Of a stretch of DNA of 33,503 nucleotides, positions 22,681 to 33,218 are shown piece by piece. This DNA is from Silene noctiflora (lineage: Eukaryota; Streptophyta; Magnoliopsida; Caryophyllales; Caryophyllaceae). A program made the translations under genes and the position numbers. The notes below the pieces were generated by a model, which ran no database searches, was not told the DNA's origin, and saw nothing but the letters and a program-made list of their open reading frames with translations. The DNA is taken from assembly GCA_009801015.1 (NCBI GenBank), contig VHZZ01000278.1, forward strand, positions 93,665 to 127,167, in the 5' to 3' direction. Position 1 is the first letter of the stretch, and each line of letters begins with the position of its first letter.

Positions 22681-22860
22681 CCAAGCAATCGAGTATGAAG
22701 TACTTTACTAGGACCTCTTAAACCTCGAATCTTACTCCGATCACTGGAGTTTTAGATCTCTATTCTCTACCATGGCATAATCCAAGCAATCGAGTATTGG
22801 TACGCAAGTAACGTAACTAGACCTGTCAAACGTAACTGATCACAAATAAAGGTCAAACCT
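22681..22860. repeat. Diverged tandem duplication, ~101-bp period
   Basis: CCAAGCAATCGAGTAT occurs exactly at 22681-22696 and 22782-22797. The sequence after each copy stays loosely alike (CTAGGACCTCTTAAAC versus CTAGACCTGTCAAAC, then GATCAC in both). An old local duplication is the simplest reading. Confidence 0.5.
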
Positions 22861-23215
22861 ACTCGCTAAAACTATTAGCCACGGTAAAAAGAGTGTTGCG
22901 ACTTGTGAAGCCTATCTTGACAATCAGTTCATCACTTAATTCTTTTTGTTTGATAACATAAAAAGAATCTGTTAACCCAGAACAAGTAAACAAGTATTAT
23001 TGTATAGAATTGATATTTTAAGGAGTCTCTTAAAACGCGATATTCAGAAAGATACCATACAGATTCAGCAGCCTAACCAAAATACAAATTAATATACAAT
23101 CACCAAACTGTACATGGAAAATAGGAGTACTCATCGGATATATATGACACAAACAAGCAAACAACCCTAATGATCCTCAAATAATTGACCAATATTCAAA
23201 CCAAGTCGTACCAAA
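22861..23215. other. 3' flank of the DUF3511 gene
   Basis: AT-rich; the presumed 3' UTR of the small gene on the minus strand. Nothing else recognised. Confidence 0.4.
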
Positions 23216-23470
23216 TCAAAAATCATCGGTAAATTTACTCTTAATCCATTTGAAGCTGCTCCGCAGAGATGATTTCAGCTTACGCTCCATAGAATACATA
23301 TTGTACGACGCTACCCTCTTCTTCCTCTTCGTCTCTGGATTTCCGGACATTCCAAACTCATCCCCGTTGGCTGGTCCGTTAAACGAGTATGCTTTAGTTC
23401 GGTCCTCAAATGCATACCTTCCTTTCTCATAGGAAGAGTACTCCGGAAATGATTTGCTCTTCTCCATCAC
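23216..23470 (-). CDS. DUF3511 domain small protein
   Basis: A single-exon gene for an 84-aa basic protein (M-M-E-K-S-K start; a second ATG follows directly at 23467). The C-terminal half reads KRKKRVASYNMYSMERKL followed by KSSLRSSFKWIKSKF. This is the hallmark of the plant DUF3511 family: a basic patch, a VASY-x-x-Y-x-x-E core and a closing FKWIK helix. The N-terminal half (SKSFPEYSSY, DRTKAYSFNG) is variable, as in other members. No signal peptide or membrane segment is seen. Members are 80-120 aa, so this looks complete. Molecular function is not known. It is flanked by transposon-rich DNA, with a TATA box about 90 bp upstream. Confidence 0.88.
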   Translation of the reverse strand: MMEKSKSFPEYSSYEKGRYAFEDRTKAYSFNGPANGDEFGMSGNPETKRKKRVASYNMYSMERKLKSSLRSSFKWIKSKFTDDF

Positions 23471-23555
23471 TTAAAAAAGCTCCTCCTTTTGGGCCAAAAA
23501 GTACTCCGGGTATGTATTCTTAAATGTAGCAAATGAACACGGCCAAACTCTGCTA

Positions 23556-23563
23556 TTATATAG
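23556..23563 (-). promoter_or_regulatory. TATA box of the DUF3511 gene
   Basis: On the minus strand CTATATAA stands about 87 bp before the ATG, predicting a 5' UTR of roughly 55 bases. Confidence 0.6.
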
Positions 23564-23570
23564 AGGACAA

Positions 23571-24127
23571 AAGGGTCACTGTCAAAAATTCCGAAAAAAA
23601 TAAAGCATCAAGAAAGAAGATTAGTGTGTTACGTGTGTATTTAATGAAACGGAACGATTTGGTGGTTAAAAATTATTTGAAATCCGATGGGGAAAGCATA
23701 TGGTGATAGATGGTGGGTAAGGAACACATGGGGCTCATATTTGATAGAATAGAATGATGGGAATGGGAGACCATAACTGCATATACTACAAGCATTAAGC
23801 TGTTCCTTAATGACGTCTATATAATTATATCCTATCTTATTCTAAATGCAGACGCAAAATGATGTAACAAAAAGAATTTTTATTGAGCAACATAAGTTTG
23901 ACACATAGATGTGGAAAAAGTAAATGGCCTCTTGATGAAAATCACCATATAATGAGGCGAAGCAGCACAATGTAGAAAAAGAACGATAAATCTAAATTCA
24001 AAGATTTGTGGCTGGTTATAAAAATTTCAGATTAAAAAGTCGCTCACAGCTTCTATAATTTTCCCTATCCAGTCAGTCAGGCAACCATATTATTTATATT
24101 CCTAGTTTCCTACAATTTATTTTGTTA
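23571..24127. other. Upstream region of the DUF3511 gene
   Basis: Presumed promoter. No other gene or repeat ends recognised. Confidence 0.4.
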
Positions 24128-24440
24128 GTGGCCGTTTGGTTGTCCACAGTGTTCGAGTACACAAAATCACCCACAATTTTTTTTTTTTTTTGTTTCAAGT
24201 GAGCCACAAGGGAATTACAATATAAGGGGGCGGGGGGATTCGAATATGAGACCTAATGTCCACTATCCCTCCATCTTAACCCCTAGGTTAAGACATCTTC
24301 GGTAAATCACCGACAAATTTCAACGCTTTCCAAATGAAAGACGCTACTTACCCAGCACCTCTATGTAAGTGAGAATTTGTGGGACCTCATTCCTATATGT
24401 TATTGTTACCAAACAATTTTCTAGTGAATCAAACGAGCAC
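24128..24440. mobile_element. MITE-like element split by a SINE
   Basis: The left end GTGGCCGTTTGGTTGTCC and the right end, read on the other strand as GTGCTCGTTTGATTCACT, are imperfect inverted repeats of the 'gtttggtt' type. The flanks are TTA and TTG, so the 3-bp duplication is only approximate. Without the SINE and its target copy the element is about 173 bp. Superfamily tentative (PIF/Harbinger or hAT). Confidence 0.42.
24177..24303 (-). mobile_element. tRNA-derived SINE
   Basis: Read on the minus strand, the element starts ACCGAAGATG. It carries an A-box-like TAACCTAGGGG (24280-24290) and a B-box-like TATTCGAATCC (24236-24246) about 33 bases apart, the internal pol III promoter of tRNA-type SINEs. 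It ends with A15 (24177-24191 as T on +). Flanks AAATCACCCACAA (24164-24176) and AAATCACCGACAA (24304-24316) form a 13-bp target duplication with one mismatch. It is about 127 bp with its tail. Confidence 0.78.
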
Positions 24441-24900
24441 TTGCTTTTCAAGAGTCATTCATTACCAATTTCACAAAAAAGGTAGGGTGTACTAAAAACA
24501 CAAGTACATCACATATTCACATAGAAATATAGAATAGTACTTTCACTAAAATATTCCAATAATTTTGAGGGGGTGAAAACCTGAAATGCTAAAAGATACT
24601 GTAATAACAAAAAAAGGGGGAAACAAACATAGGGACTAATAGTGAAGGGTGAAAACAAGTACTCAACAAAGGTAGCCAGAAGTCAAGTGAAGTTGTACAA
24701 GGGGTGTGTGTGTGTGTGTGAACACTACTGGGTCCAGCAACAATAAGTATGAAAGTAGTGTATATCGGAACACAAGAGCTGTAATTGCAGGCAGCTTCCT
24801 TAGGATTAATGATCACATTTAATGGTTGAAGCAGAAAGCTACTCTTGCTGTCTATGTGGACCTCCTTAATTGGCTTAAAATCTACAAAGCGTCTTGCTTG
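24441..24900. other. Intergenic DNA with a GT microsatellite
   Basis: No gene is visible. A pure (GT)8 tract lies at 24704-24720. Confidence 0.5.
24704..24720. repeat. (GT)n microsatellite
   Basis: Eight and a half uninterrupted GT units. Confidence 0.95.
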
Positions 24901-25059
24901 TGAAGGACACTATCCGTCACGAGCTGAAGACGGTGTCCCTCTCACAATAAGGTTGGGAGCTCAAGTGGGGGGAATAGAGCACCCCATGGATAGTGCCACT
25001 TGCATATTGTGAGAGGGGCACTTCCGTCTTCAGCTTGTGATGGATAGTGCCCGTCTTCA
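24901..25059. mobile_element. Fold-back / MITE-like inverted repeat
   Basis: A left arm (24901-24948) and a right arm (25006-25059) are inverted copies at roughly 85-90% identity. Both contain CACTATCC, then GCTGAAGACGG, then CCCTCTCACAAT when read inward. A 57-bp spacer repeats part of the theme (GGATAGTGCCACTTGC). Target duplication and superfamily were not determined. Confidence 0.6.
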
Positions 25060-26584
25060 ATGAGAATTTGTGTAAAATATAAATCAACACAAGGAACATG
25101 GCTTGATTCTAGCTTGGTTAAAAAACACTTAAAGACAGTGTTTCTTAACAAAAAATATAATGAAGAAATAGTAATCTGAATTGGATATATCAAACTTAGG
25201 AAGGAGATTTTAGTCCAAATCAATGAGGGCAGAGTCAGCATTCATCAAATCTGAAATATAATGGAAAAATAATGGTTCACTAAACTCACTTTGATAGAAG
25301 CCGAGTATGGCGTATGAGGCGTAAAGTATGAAGGTCGTCTACTTTGAGCCTTATGTTTCATATATAATTTAATTTCGCTTTAATCATTTCAATATTTCCT
25401 ATTTTTGATCAAAATTAGGTCTTAAAGACGTGTCCAACTCGGGCACACATGTACTCGTACCCTACACCAGCATCCGTATTCAAATAACACAAATCACATC
25501 AAAAAATTGTTAGTGACTTATTAATTATTTAAAACTTTCCTTCTCATTCCCCTCCATCCCACCCCCACCTCCTTCCCACATGTGTGTGCCCGTGTCTTCA
25601 TTTTCAACAACCAACAAGATGTTTTCAGTGCGTTACTCTACAAACTTGTACTCTTCTATCAGTTGAAGGCTTTCAGGAAATGGGGAAGAGGGATTTAGTT
25701 TGTTAAAAAAAAAAAGGCGGTATTGGCCTTTTGGCATTGAGAACTTGCTGATCTATTATTTGTATATATTCGATTATTTGGCCATTAATTTTAGTGTTAT
25801 TCAGTCAATAAAATAGCAACAAACCTTCCAAGAAAAAAATTGCCGCGGGACCGAGACACGGTCCGTGACAAGCTTGCCAAGAACGAAACTGCCACTACGA
25901 GTGTCGAACCATGGTCCAAGTTATAAATTCAGTTGACTGACGGTAATTTTCAGTTCAGTCATGTACCTTTGAAAGCGATCCCAGGAAAAAGGCAAAAAGT
26001 TAAGTAACTGCCTCGAGCATAGTGGTCTAATCTCAATCCACAAAGCCAATGGTGTAATGAAAACAGCTGTGAGCCTGTGACCTCTACATATTATATATTG
26101 TCTTCTCAAGAACAAATAAGAAACTGAGAGTGCAATTCATATGGATGTTTTATAGCTAAATAGTGTGATTTCATTTGCTGGACCGAGTTCCTTAACTCCC
26201 AACATATTGTCACACACCATCTTGCGACCCAATTTCAAATCCCCATGAAACCAAAACTATAGCATATATCTTAGACAATTTAATTATCAACGCCAACTCT
26301 TCTTAACATTTAGCCGGTTTCTTCCGATTGGAAATCACGGCTATTCCTAGTGACCTAAGATCGTTATTACAACTTCAGTCTTGATGGTTAGACAAATAGA
26401 TCTATTGGACAGTTCAAAACCTAGTATTTTTAAGACAAATATGTATCATAACAGCAGCTTCGGGCTACACTACGTAGTACACCTAGTAACGCAGTTCGGG
26501 TAAAGATCTTGAAGGGAAATAACAATTATTTAGGTGAAGGTACGTACTCACCTGTCCACCTTTCAAAATTTTGCGAGTGAGATG
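25060..26584. other. Downstream region of EME1, no gene seen
   Basis: Includes the presumed EME1 3' UTR near 26584. A short perfect hairpin GGACCG/CGGTCC (25848-25864) stands alone in AT-rich DNA. A GC-richer patch at about 25430-25490 resembles repeats common in plant UTRs. No coding region was recognised. Confidence 0.4.
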
Positions 26585-29500
26585 TCATGTTTGCTGCATG
26601 AAAAAATCAGCACCATTTTCCACATCATCTGTATTGATGCTTCCGGTTTGAGCCATGAGTATCCGGTACACCCTCTTTGAGCAAAGTTCACCTAACCTTC
26701 TGTCCTCATTTCCAAGTAAGCATTCCACCTGCAAATCTTTAAGCAAAAACTCCTTCTCGTGCACCTAGTGTTCAATTTTTCATGAACAGAAGTGGTTCAG
26801 AGATCGGAAGTAGAATGAGAACAGAAACCTCCTACTTCTAATCTACCTTAATGATTAATCACTGATCAGGAAGCATAAAAGCTTGCAATTTTTTGATTTT
26901 TTTCCACAGGCTTGCGCATTTTCATACACACTGGCGATAATATAAACCAAATCATAGATTCTATGTATGAAGCACCAAAATCACACAGACGACCAAGCTT
27001 CAGAGTTCAGATTTAAAATGTCAAATATTTGTAGAGCTGGAAATACAAGATTCAGTTTTTTTGGGGGATGGCCTGATGAAGGTTCTTCTACAGTTTAGTT
27101 CTAACAAATTAAGTTGACCTTTCCATAAATCTTATAAAAATTTGAATGGTTAGCTAAAAGTGGATTCCTGAGCTGTTTCTTAATAGTGCATTTCCGGAAC
27201 TTTTCAAATGTTAAATGGACCTTCATTAAAGTTTATAATCCCTTTGCAGAGAAACTGAAACAGTGGACCATGGACCATATACTCACTGACTTAGTTGGAT
27301 CCAGGTATACGCTCAACAAGGACTTCATATTGGGATACTTCTTCCATATAGCAATAGCAAATCTGGGTTGAACTTTTGGGATGGAAACCAGTGCCTTTAA
27401 CCTGGACAAAATTAAAGTAAAGCCTTACTCGCAGAATGAGCAGAAAACATAAGTTACTGATTCTGAGTTTCTGACATGTAGAATAACTATTTGGAGTTGG
27501 AGATTAAGAGAATTTCTATATTCAAACAAATAATAACATTATGTTGTTTATGCCAAAAGAGTTCACTAACCATGGATGCTTCATGATGAGTCGTCTGTCT
27601 ACACAATCCTTTGGAACATTAGATCCATTGGCATTCACTGATAGGTGTGTCAACTTCTTACTGCCAAAAAAGTAGAGAAGTTCCTTAACCATCATGTCTC
27701 GTAACATATAATCACATCCAAGAATTCATACATTCCAGCAGCATGCACATATAAGATTAATAAAGGACGAAAAAAGGTACATTTGGCTATAAAATGGTAG
27801 GACATTATCAGTGCAATTTACAAACCATCAATATGTAAATAACTTGGGAACTTTTTGCTTCGGGTTTCAGACTAAAAGATGTTAAAAATACTTTTCAGAA
27901 TACATCATATGGTGCCATGGTGGTGCAAGCAAGTGCAATAGATATTAAATTTTAAGATTATGCTCAAGCAATAGATTACCAAGAATTTTAGCATTGCTCA
28001 GTTCTCTAGAATTATATGGAATTGTCATCAGTAGGTTCACAAAATTCACCACTATTCGTCTATCAAAACAAGCCGACAAAGAGGAGGGACTCCGTAAAAT
28101 GTTGAATTACATGACGCAGACAACCAAATTATTCAACAACTGATCAAATATTGATGTCAGGCCGACATTGAGCCCTGGCTTAACAAACTATTATCATTTC
28201 CCACTGCATAATATGTAGATGCATCTCTTTATACAAGTAAAATTGCCTAGTGCTCAGTACAAGGCATCTGGGACCAGCCAACCACCACCAAATATTTCAT
28301 CAATAGTTTGACTGTTTAAGAAGACATAGGGAATACTAAATACGAGTCTATCTCGACTAATTTGAGGAGACTGGTAAAAAGGCACTAGTGAATAGCACGG
28401 GAAAAAAAAACAAAAGTTAGCAAACAGTTGACACATCAGATGTACAAGAGTTGTAGCCTTAACAGAAACCCAGACTTACCGAGAATGGCACTTAGCAAGG
28501 TTGAGTGTCAATCCAACAACATGTTCAGCTAACTCAGCTTCATCAGCACATTGCCGAGAGTGCACATTGGCAAACTGAGTTGTTAATTTTGCAAACACCT
28601 GCTTGAAGGAATCAGTTACCAGGCATGTTCAGTAAGACAGCAATACAAGTACTCCCTCCATCCCAATCATTTGTTTACCTTTTTTATTCATTATGAGCCG
28701 GTAGTCAATAGGTAACCAAATGATTGGGACGAATGAATATACAACAACAAAGTCCAAGTCCCAAATTGATTTGGGCTCGGTTAACAGCAGAACTTTAATA
28801 ATCCTTGCCTCTTCTACAGGCGGACGCTTCCAGCCACTTGAATCATTTCGGTTTTTATATTTGTCATTTTCCCTACCATAGCACAAATCTCAGTAAAGCT
28901 GCAGCATTAAAAAAGGGGATATTGTAGGAGGGCAAATGGATCACTCCATTTACCTCAAATCCAGTTTACTAATGAATTAAGAAAACTGTTCCTCCCCTTT
29001 CCCTTGCAATTGTTCTACCCAAACAAAGGGTCAATACCAACCCCTAAAATGAACACAGGAAAAAATGCTTTACAGATATGTTTACACCTATATCGTAATA
29101 AGATGTGTAACAAAATGGAAATAACAGTAGGATCCAAAAGGTTAATGGGTCCATATGCTTTAGAGTTAGTAAAGGAACTACAATGAAGTGAATGAAAGGT
29201 GAGACATAACAGGAACGAGTTTGGCTGAGCCGAAGACAATAGACAACATTGGTCAGAAAAGTAACAGACCACAGCAAACAACAAATCAACGATTACTTTA
29301 CACATAACAGCAGCATATTCACAATTTCTTTAACTCAAATTTTCAGATAAAAGGACTTCTGTATCCGTCATTTATTTCAGAAACAGAACTTTATGACAGC
29401 ATCACCATGAACACTATCTTCATGGCATGAAAGCCAGATTTTATTGCTTCTAAAATATATAGAGCTATAGAAGTGGGTGCTGATAATTTAGAGCAACAAA

Positions 29501-32500
29501 GAAATTCCAAAATGCAAGACCAGAATATTTTCCACCTTCAGCGAAGGGGCAATATCTATTAAATTAACGAGATAACATATATACTCGAAAAAACTCTCAC
29601 CTTTTATTTATGTAAGACATCAAACGATTTGTGAGACAGCAAATTTTGTAATCCGGATAACGAGTTTGTACGGAGGAAATGTGATTAAAGAAGGATCCAT
29701 CATTGACAATTTTACAGAATTCCTCAGCTTCATAGACAAGCAATATGTAAGGAATTTCAGATGACGGTAAAGAAAGCTGCAGCAAACCAATTACTTTTAA
29801 TTTAACACTAATCCACCAAAATACAAAAAAATACATAACACAATGATAATATGTTAAAACAAGAACAGGTTGTCTATGATGAGAATCAAAAGTCAGTTTA
29901 TGACAGGCTGAGATATAGAATGCTGCATTTAAGTTCTATTACCTGAGATATTCCTTCAGGAACAGACATACTCCAGATAATTGATTTTTCAACAAGGTTT
30001 GAAGTTAATTCAAATTTCAGACCTTTGTCCCCAAACTTTGTTACAAGATGTCCTACATCATAAAAGGAACTGTTTTATGAGGTATAATTTGCATCATATA
30101 TCCACTGATATAGAGTGATGGCCTAGTGGGGATACCTCCAATTTTACCCAGCTGGATAACCTTGGGGTCAATCTTAGCTACAATGTTTTTCTCGCTAAAC
30201 TTGAATTTCTCCAGCTTCTTCTTCTCCTTCTCTAGTTCCTTAAGCTTGGCAGCTTCAGCTTTCAATGCTGCTTTCTGCAATTTCTCTTGCTATATCACAA
30301 ATTACCCAGTGAGTTAGCATCCAACATGCTCTCCAATATAATCTCACAATAGCCTACACCTGACTAACCTCCTTTCTTAGTTTCTTCTCTTCCATCTGAC
30401 GCAATTTTTCCTCTGCTTTGTTCTTATTTAGCCCTTCTTCTCTGCTCTGCTCCTTACCAATGGCTTTAGAACCACTTCTTGCTCCGTTATTCTCCTTGTG
30501 AGAATACATATCCTTGCCAAGAACAAACATGTTGGTTCATAACAAATATCCAGCAAAGAAACGAGAAAACAATATTAGCGGAATGGCGGCCAAAGATCAA
30601 TTGTTTTGCAGGTTATAGGCTAGTAATGAACCAAAGCTAAGAGGAAGTCAAGGTGACGATAGTATTCAGTTTCGGTTATGGTCATGGTTATCAAATGTGG
30701 CGCCTGATCTTGCTAAATGCAGTGGCGGAGTTCTTCAAAACCTTTACAGAAAGCTCACGTTTTGTCGTTGCAGAAATGATTTGATGCCATGAATGTAACA
30801 GACAGAGAAGCAGCATAAAAATCATAATGATCTTACAGGAAGCTGTTGTACATGACCGGTGCTGTCTTGAAAATAAGAAGAGTGCTGGGTGTTCATTGAC
30901 TGAAAGTTCCCTGGCAAAAATGTAATTCCAATATTCAATGTTGCATTTGTCTTTAGTTAATCTAACGTGCCAGAAACGGGACTAGAGAGGTAATATGAAG
31001 ACTTGACGACAATAACTTCTCCCAAATTGTGTATTTAAAAATTAAAATACACAATAATACATTAGTAATCGCACAAACTTACCAGATTCAGACGTTGATT
31101 GAATAATAATTGGGCTGTCTTCCAAGCACTCCACATCTATATCAGCAGTAACTCCTTTCTTCTCCTGACAGTTCTTCGCTCCAAAAACGCAGCTCTTTTC
31201 TGAGTAATGATCCGAAAAAGAATCAGCAAAACTTCCTCCATCGTCCAATGAAATTATTTTTCCAATATCTCCATTCTTATTGTGAACATTAGATGGCACT
31301 GCCGTGTGAAGATAACACATTGAATCTATGTCTAACCATTGTTGTAGTGCTCCATCATCCTTCTCCTCCACAGAAAATACAGATTCCAAGTTCTTCCCCT
31401 CATCAAAAACCGAACGTGATCCTAAGTTATTTGCACATACCCCCTTCACTGGGTCCTTTGCATCCTTGTCTTGAGATTCCACATTTATCAACTCAAGATC
31501 ACCTGCAATTCACATAATCGGAGTAGACAGCTCTCAACAACATAACAGAGTGCATCAAGGGCTCCCACAAATGGGATAGTATAGGAGAATATGGCATACG
31601 CAACCTTGCACAAACACATAAGGATCTTTTGGAAATCCAAATGACACAAAATAAAAACCAAAACTAGTTTAATGAGCCATTTTGGTTTATCCAATCAGAA
31701 TAATGCTGTTTTTGCTCCAGAGAAGCCAAGTGTACGAAACGTGATGACCTACAGCTGCAGTGTCATCATATAAAGTTGTTCAAGTTACTAACCAATACCT
31801 CATGCTTAAACTCCCTTTGTGCCAATCAAATGTTTACCTTTTATATTCTTTGCGAGAGGTATTTTTTAATCAAACATAAACAAATGATCGAGACAGAGGG
31901 AGTAAAAATTACAAGAATTCGACTAATTTAAGATCATTTTGCATTAATCAACCATAATCCAGAATCAAAGAACACGTAATCTATTGGCTTGATTGATTAT
32001 AATCACTGAAACGAAAAGTAGACAGCAGTGTCAAGCGGTAACACAAAGCAACCCAATTAACAACCACAAAACGATGAAATGTTACATTTATACTACATTG
32101 TTCAAGTTGCTAACCACGATCTCAAGCTAAAATATACTCCCTCTATCCCGGTCATTGTGTACCTATTCCATTCTTGGGTGTCTCGCTCATTTGTTTACCT
32201 TTCTATTATATGAATGCTTAATGGATAATTAGATCATCCACATCTATTATTGTCCACTTATCGTTCAGTAACAATCCAGGTAAACAAATGACGGGACGGA
32301 AGTTGTACAAACTTACAGGGCAATTCAAGTACGCAACCAATGTAAGGTCAGTTTGGTTGGATATAATACTATCCCGACCGTCCAAATCATTTGTTTACCT
32401 TTGATTAAAATACCGCTCACAAGAAATTAAAAAAAAAAAAAAAAAGTAAAGAAATAAAAATAAACCTGGTAGCGAAGGTGGAGAGGAAGTGGATGGTAAG

Positions 32501-32751
32501 GGTCGCTGTTTAGGAGGCAACTCAGAAAACGGCGTTTCAGGAATAACCAAGGGCGTTACGGAATTGCGGAGTTTGGGAGGGGTGGGGTCGTCGTCGAGGG
32601 GGATGATAAAGAGATCATTAGGGTTTTGGGGCAATTGAAAATTAGAACGACGTCGTTTGTTTGAAATTGGGGTTTTGTATGATTTATAGTTGTTGTCGTT
32701 GTTGTCGTCGTCATCGTCGGAGAGGAGTTCGATGGGGATATGGTGAGACAT
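26585..32751 (-). CDS. EME1: Crossover junction endonuclease subunit EME1
   Basis: A nuclear protein that pairs with MUS81 to cut branched DNA (Holliday junctions, D-loops, flaps) in recombination and fork repair. Exons in coding order: 32466-32751, 31083-31502, 30837-30910, 30369-30512, 30136-30289, 29943-30052, 29601-29776, 28809-28872, 28480-28598, 27571-27660, 27287-27401, 26585-26764. They give 548 aa, all phases closing. The N-terminus is acidic and disordered (IELLSDDDDDNN, then FIIPLDDD, then PLVIPETPFSE). A charged coiled coil spans about 195-245 (MEEKKLRKE, KELEKEKKKLEK). The ERCC4-like domain (about 265-450) shows YILLVYEAEEFCK and YKICCLTNRLMSYINKRE. It lacks the GDX(n)ERKX3D nuclease motif, as expected for the non-catalytic partner. 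The C-terminal helix-hairpin-helix region follows (VQPRFAIAIWKKYP, LCSKRVYRIL). Intron 8 appears to use a GC donor. Whether this corresponds to Arabidopsis EME1A or EME1B cannot be told. Confidence 0.93.
28652..28738. mobile_element. Stowaway-like MITE in EME1 intron 8
   Basis: It starts CTCCCTCCATCCCAATCATT. The right end is an imperfect inverted copy (GGTAACCAAATGATTGGGAC and decayed tip). A TA precedes it (28650-28651). It belongs to the same family as the copies in EME1 intron 1, sharing ATCATTTGTTTACCT. Confidence 0.7.
31811..31902. mobile_element. Stowaway-like MITE in EME1 intron 1 (copy 1)
   Basis: A 92-bp element. The left end CTCCCTTTGTGCCAATC and the right end, read on the other strand as CTCCCTCTGTCTCGATC, are inverted. 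TA follows the right end. The right arm contains ATCATTTGTTTA. Confidence 0.72.
32137..32304. mobile_element. Stowaway-like MITE in EME1 intron 1 (copy 2, compound)
   Basis: It starts CTCCCTCTATCCCGGTCATT after TA (32135-32136). The right end, on the other strand, reads CTTCCGTCCCGTCATTTG. A second left-end-like block TCATTTGTTTACCTTT lies inside (about 32188-32203), so this 168-bp copy is probably two elements fused or nested. Confidence 0.6.
32367..32410. mobile_element. Stowaway-like fragment in EME1 intron 1 (copy 3)
   Basis: Only a left arm is visible: TACTATCCCGACCGTCC, then AATCATTTGTTTACCTTT. It lies within 100 bp of the exon 1 donor. Confidence 0.5.
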
Positions 32752-33218
32752 TGTTGTTTGTGATGAGAGTGATAATGGCGGTTTTTAATTTTTGAGAGAT
32801 TTGGGGTTTTTCGTGTTTCGCAATGGCGGGATTGTTTGTGTCTTTGTTTGTCTTTTACAACTCGGTTGTTCTCCACGCTGCCTCACACAAAAAGTCAAAT
32901 TATTTAGGATGGTAAAATCCTCTTTATGTCAATTTAGATTCTCTCCAGATTATATTTTGTTATATTTCTTTCCATTTTTCTTAAGATTATATTCTTTGAA
33001 CGATCTAATGGGGTAAGTGTGTGGTGGCTGCAACAGGTAAAGGCGTCGGCCGTCGGTGATAGCCTGTGTTGTTGTTGTCGTGGTCGGCGTTGTTGTCGTG
33101 GCTGGAGATCTGGACAATACAAAAGTACACTTTTGACACCGCATTTACACTTTTTGTTCACCAGATTTACCCTATGAATTTACATTTATTTTAATAACTT
33201 ANATCAATGACAATTTAC
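32752..33218. other. EME1 upstream region / FAR1-like intron
   Basis: The presumed EME1 5' UTR and promoter. It contains a GTT/GTC-rich tract (about 33065-33105). It is also sequence 3' of the FAR1-related exon on the same strand, so it may be part of an intron of that gene. Confidence 0.4.

Noticed and set aside
24236-24290. tRNA gene on the minus strand
   Set aside because: A and B boxes are present, but the cloverleaf does not close and a poly(A) tail and target duplication mark it as a SINE.
24942-25241. 99-codon minus-strand open frame
   Set aside because: It runs through the fold-back element and shows no domain; chance frame.
29015-29305. Cys-rich 96-codon minus-strand frame
   Set aside because: It falls within EME1 intron 7; the homology-supported exons on either side already join in frame without it.
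32556-32876. 106-codon Thr-rich minus-strand frame
   Set aside because: It is the other frame of EME1 exon 1 through its repetitive GTC/GTT (Asp/Asn) tract.
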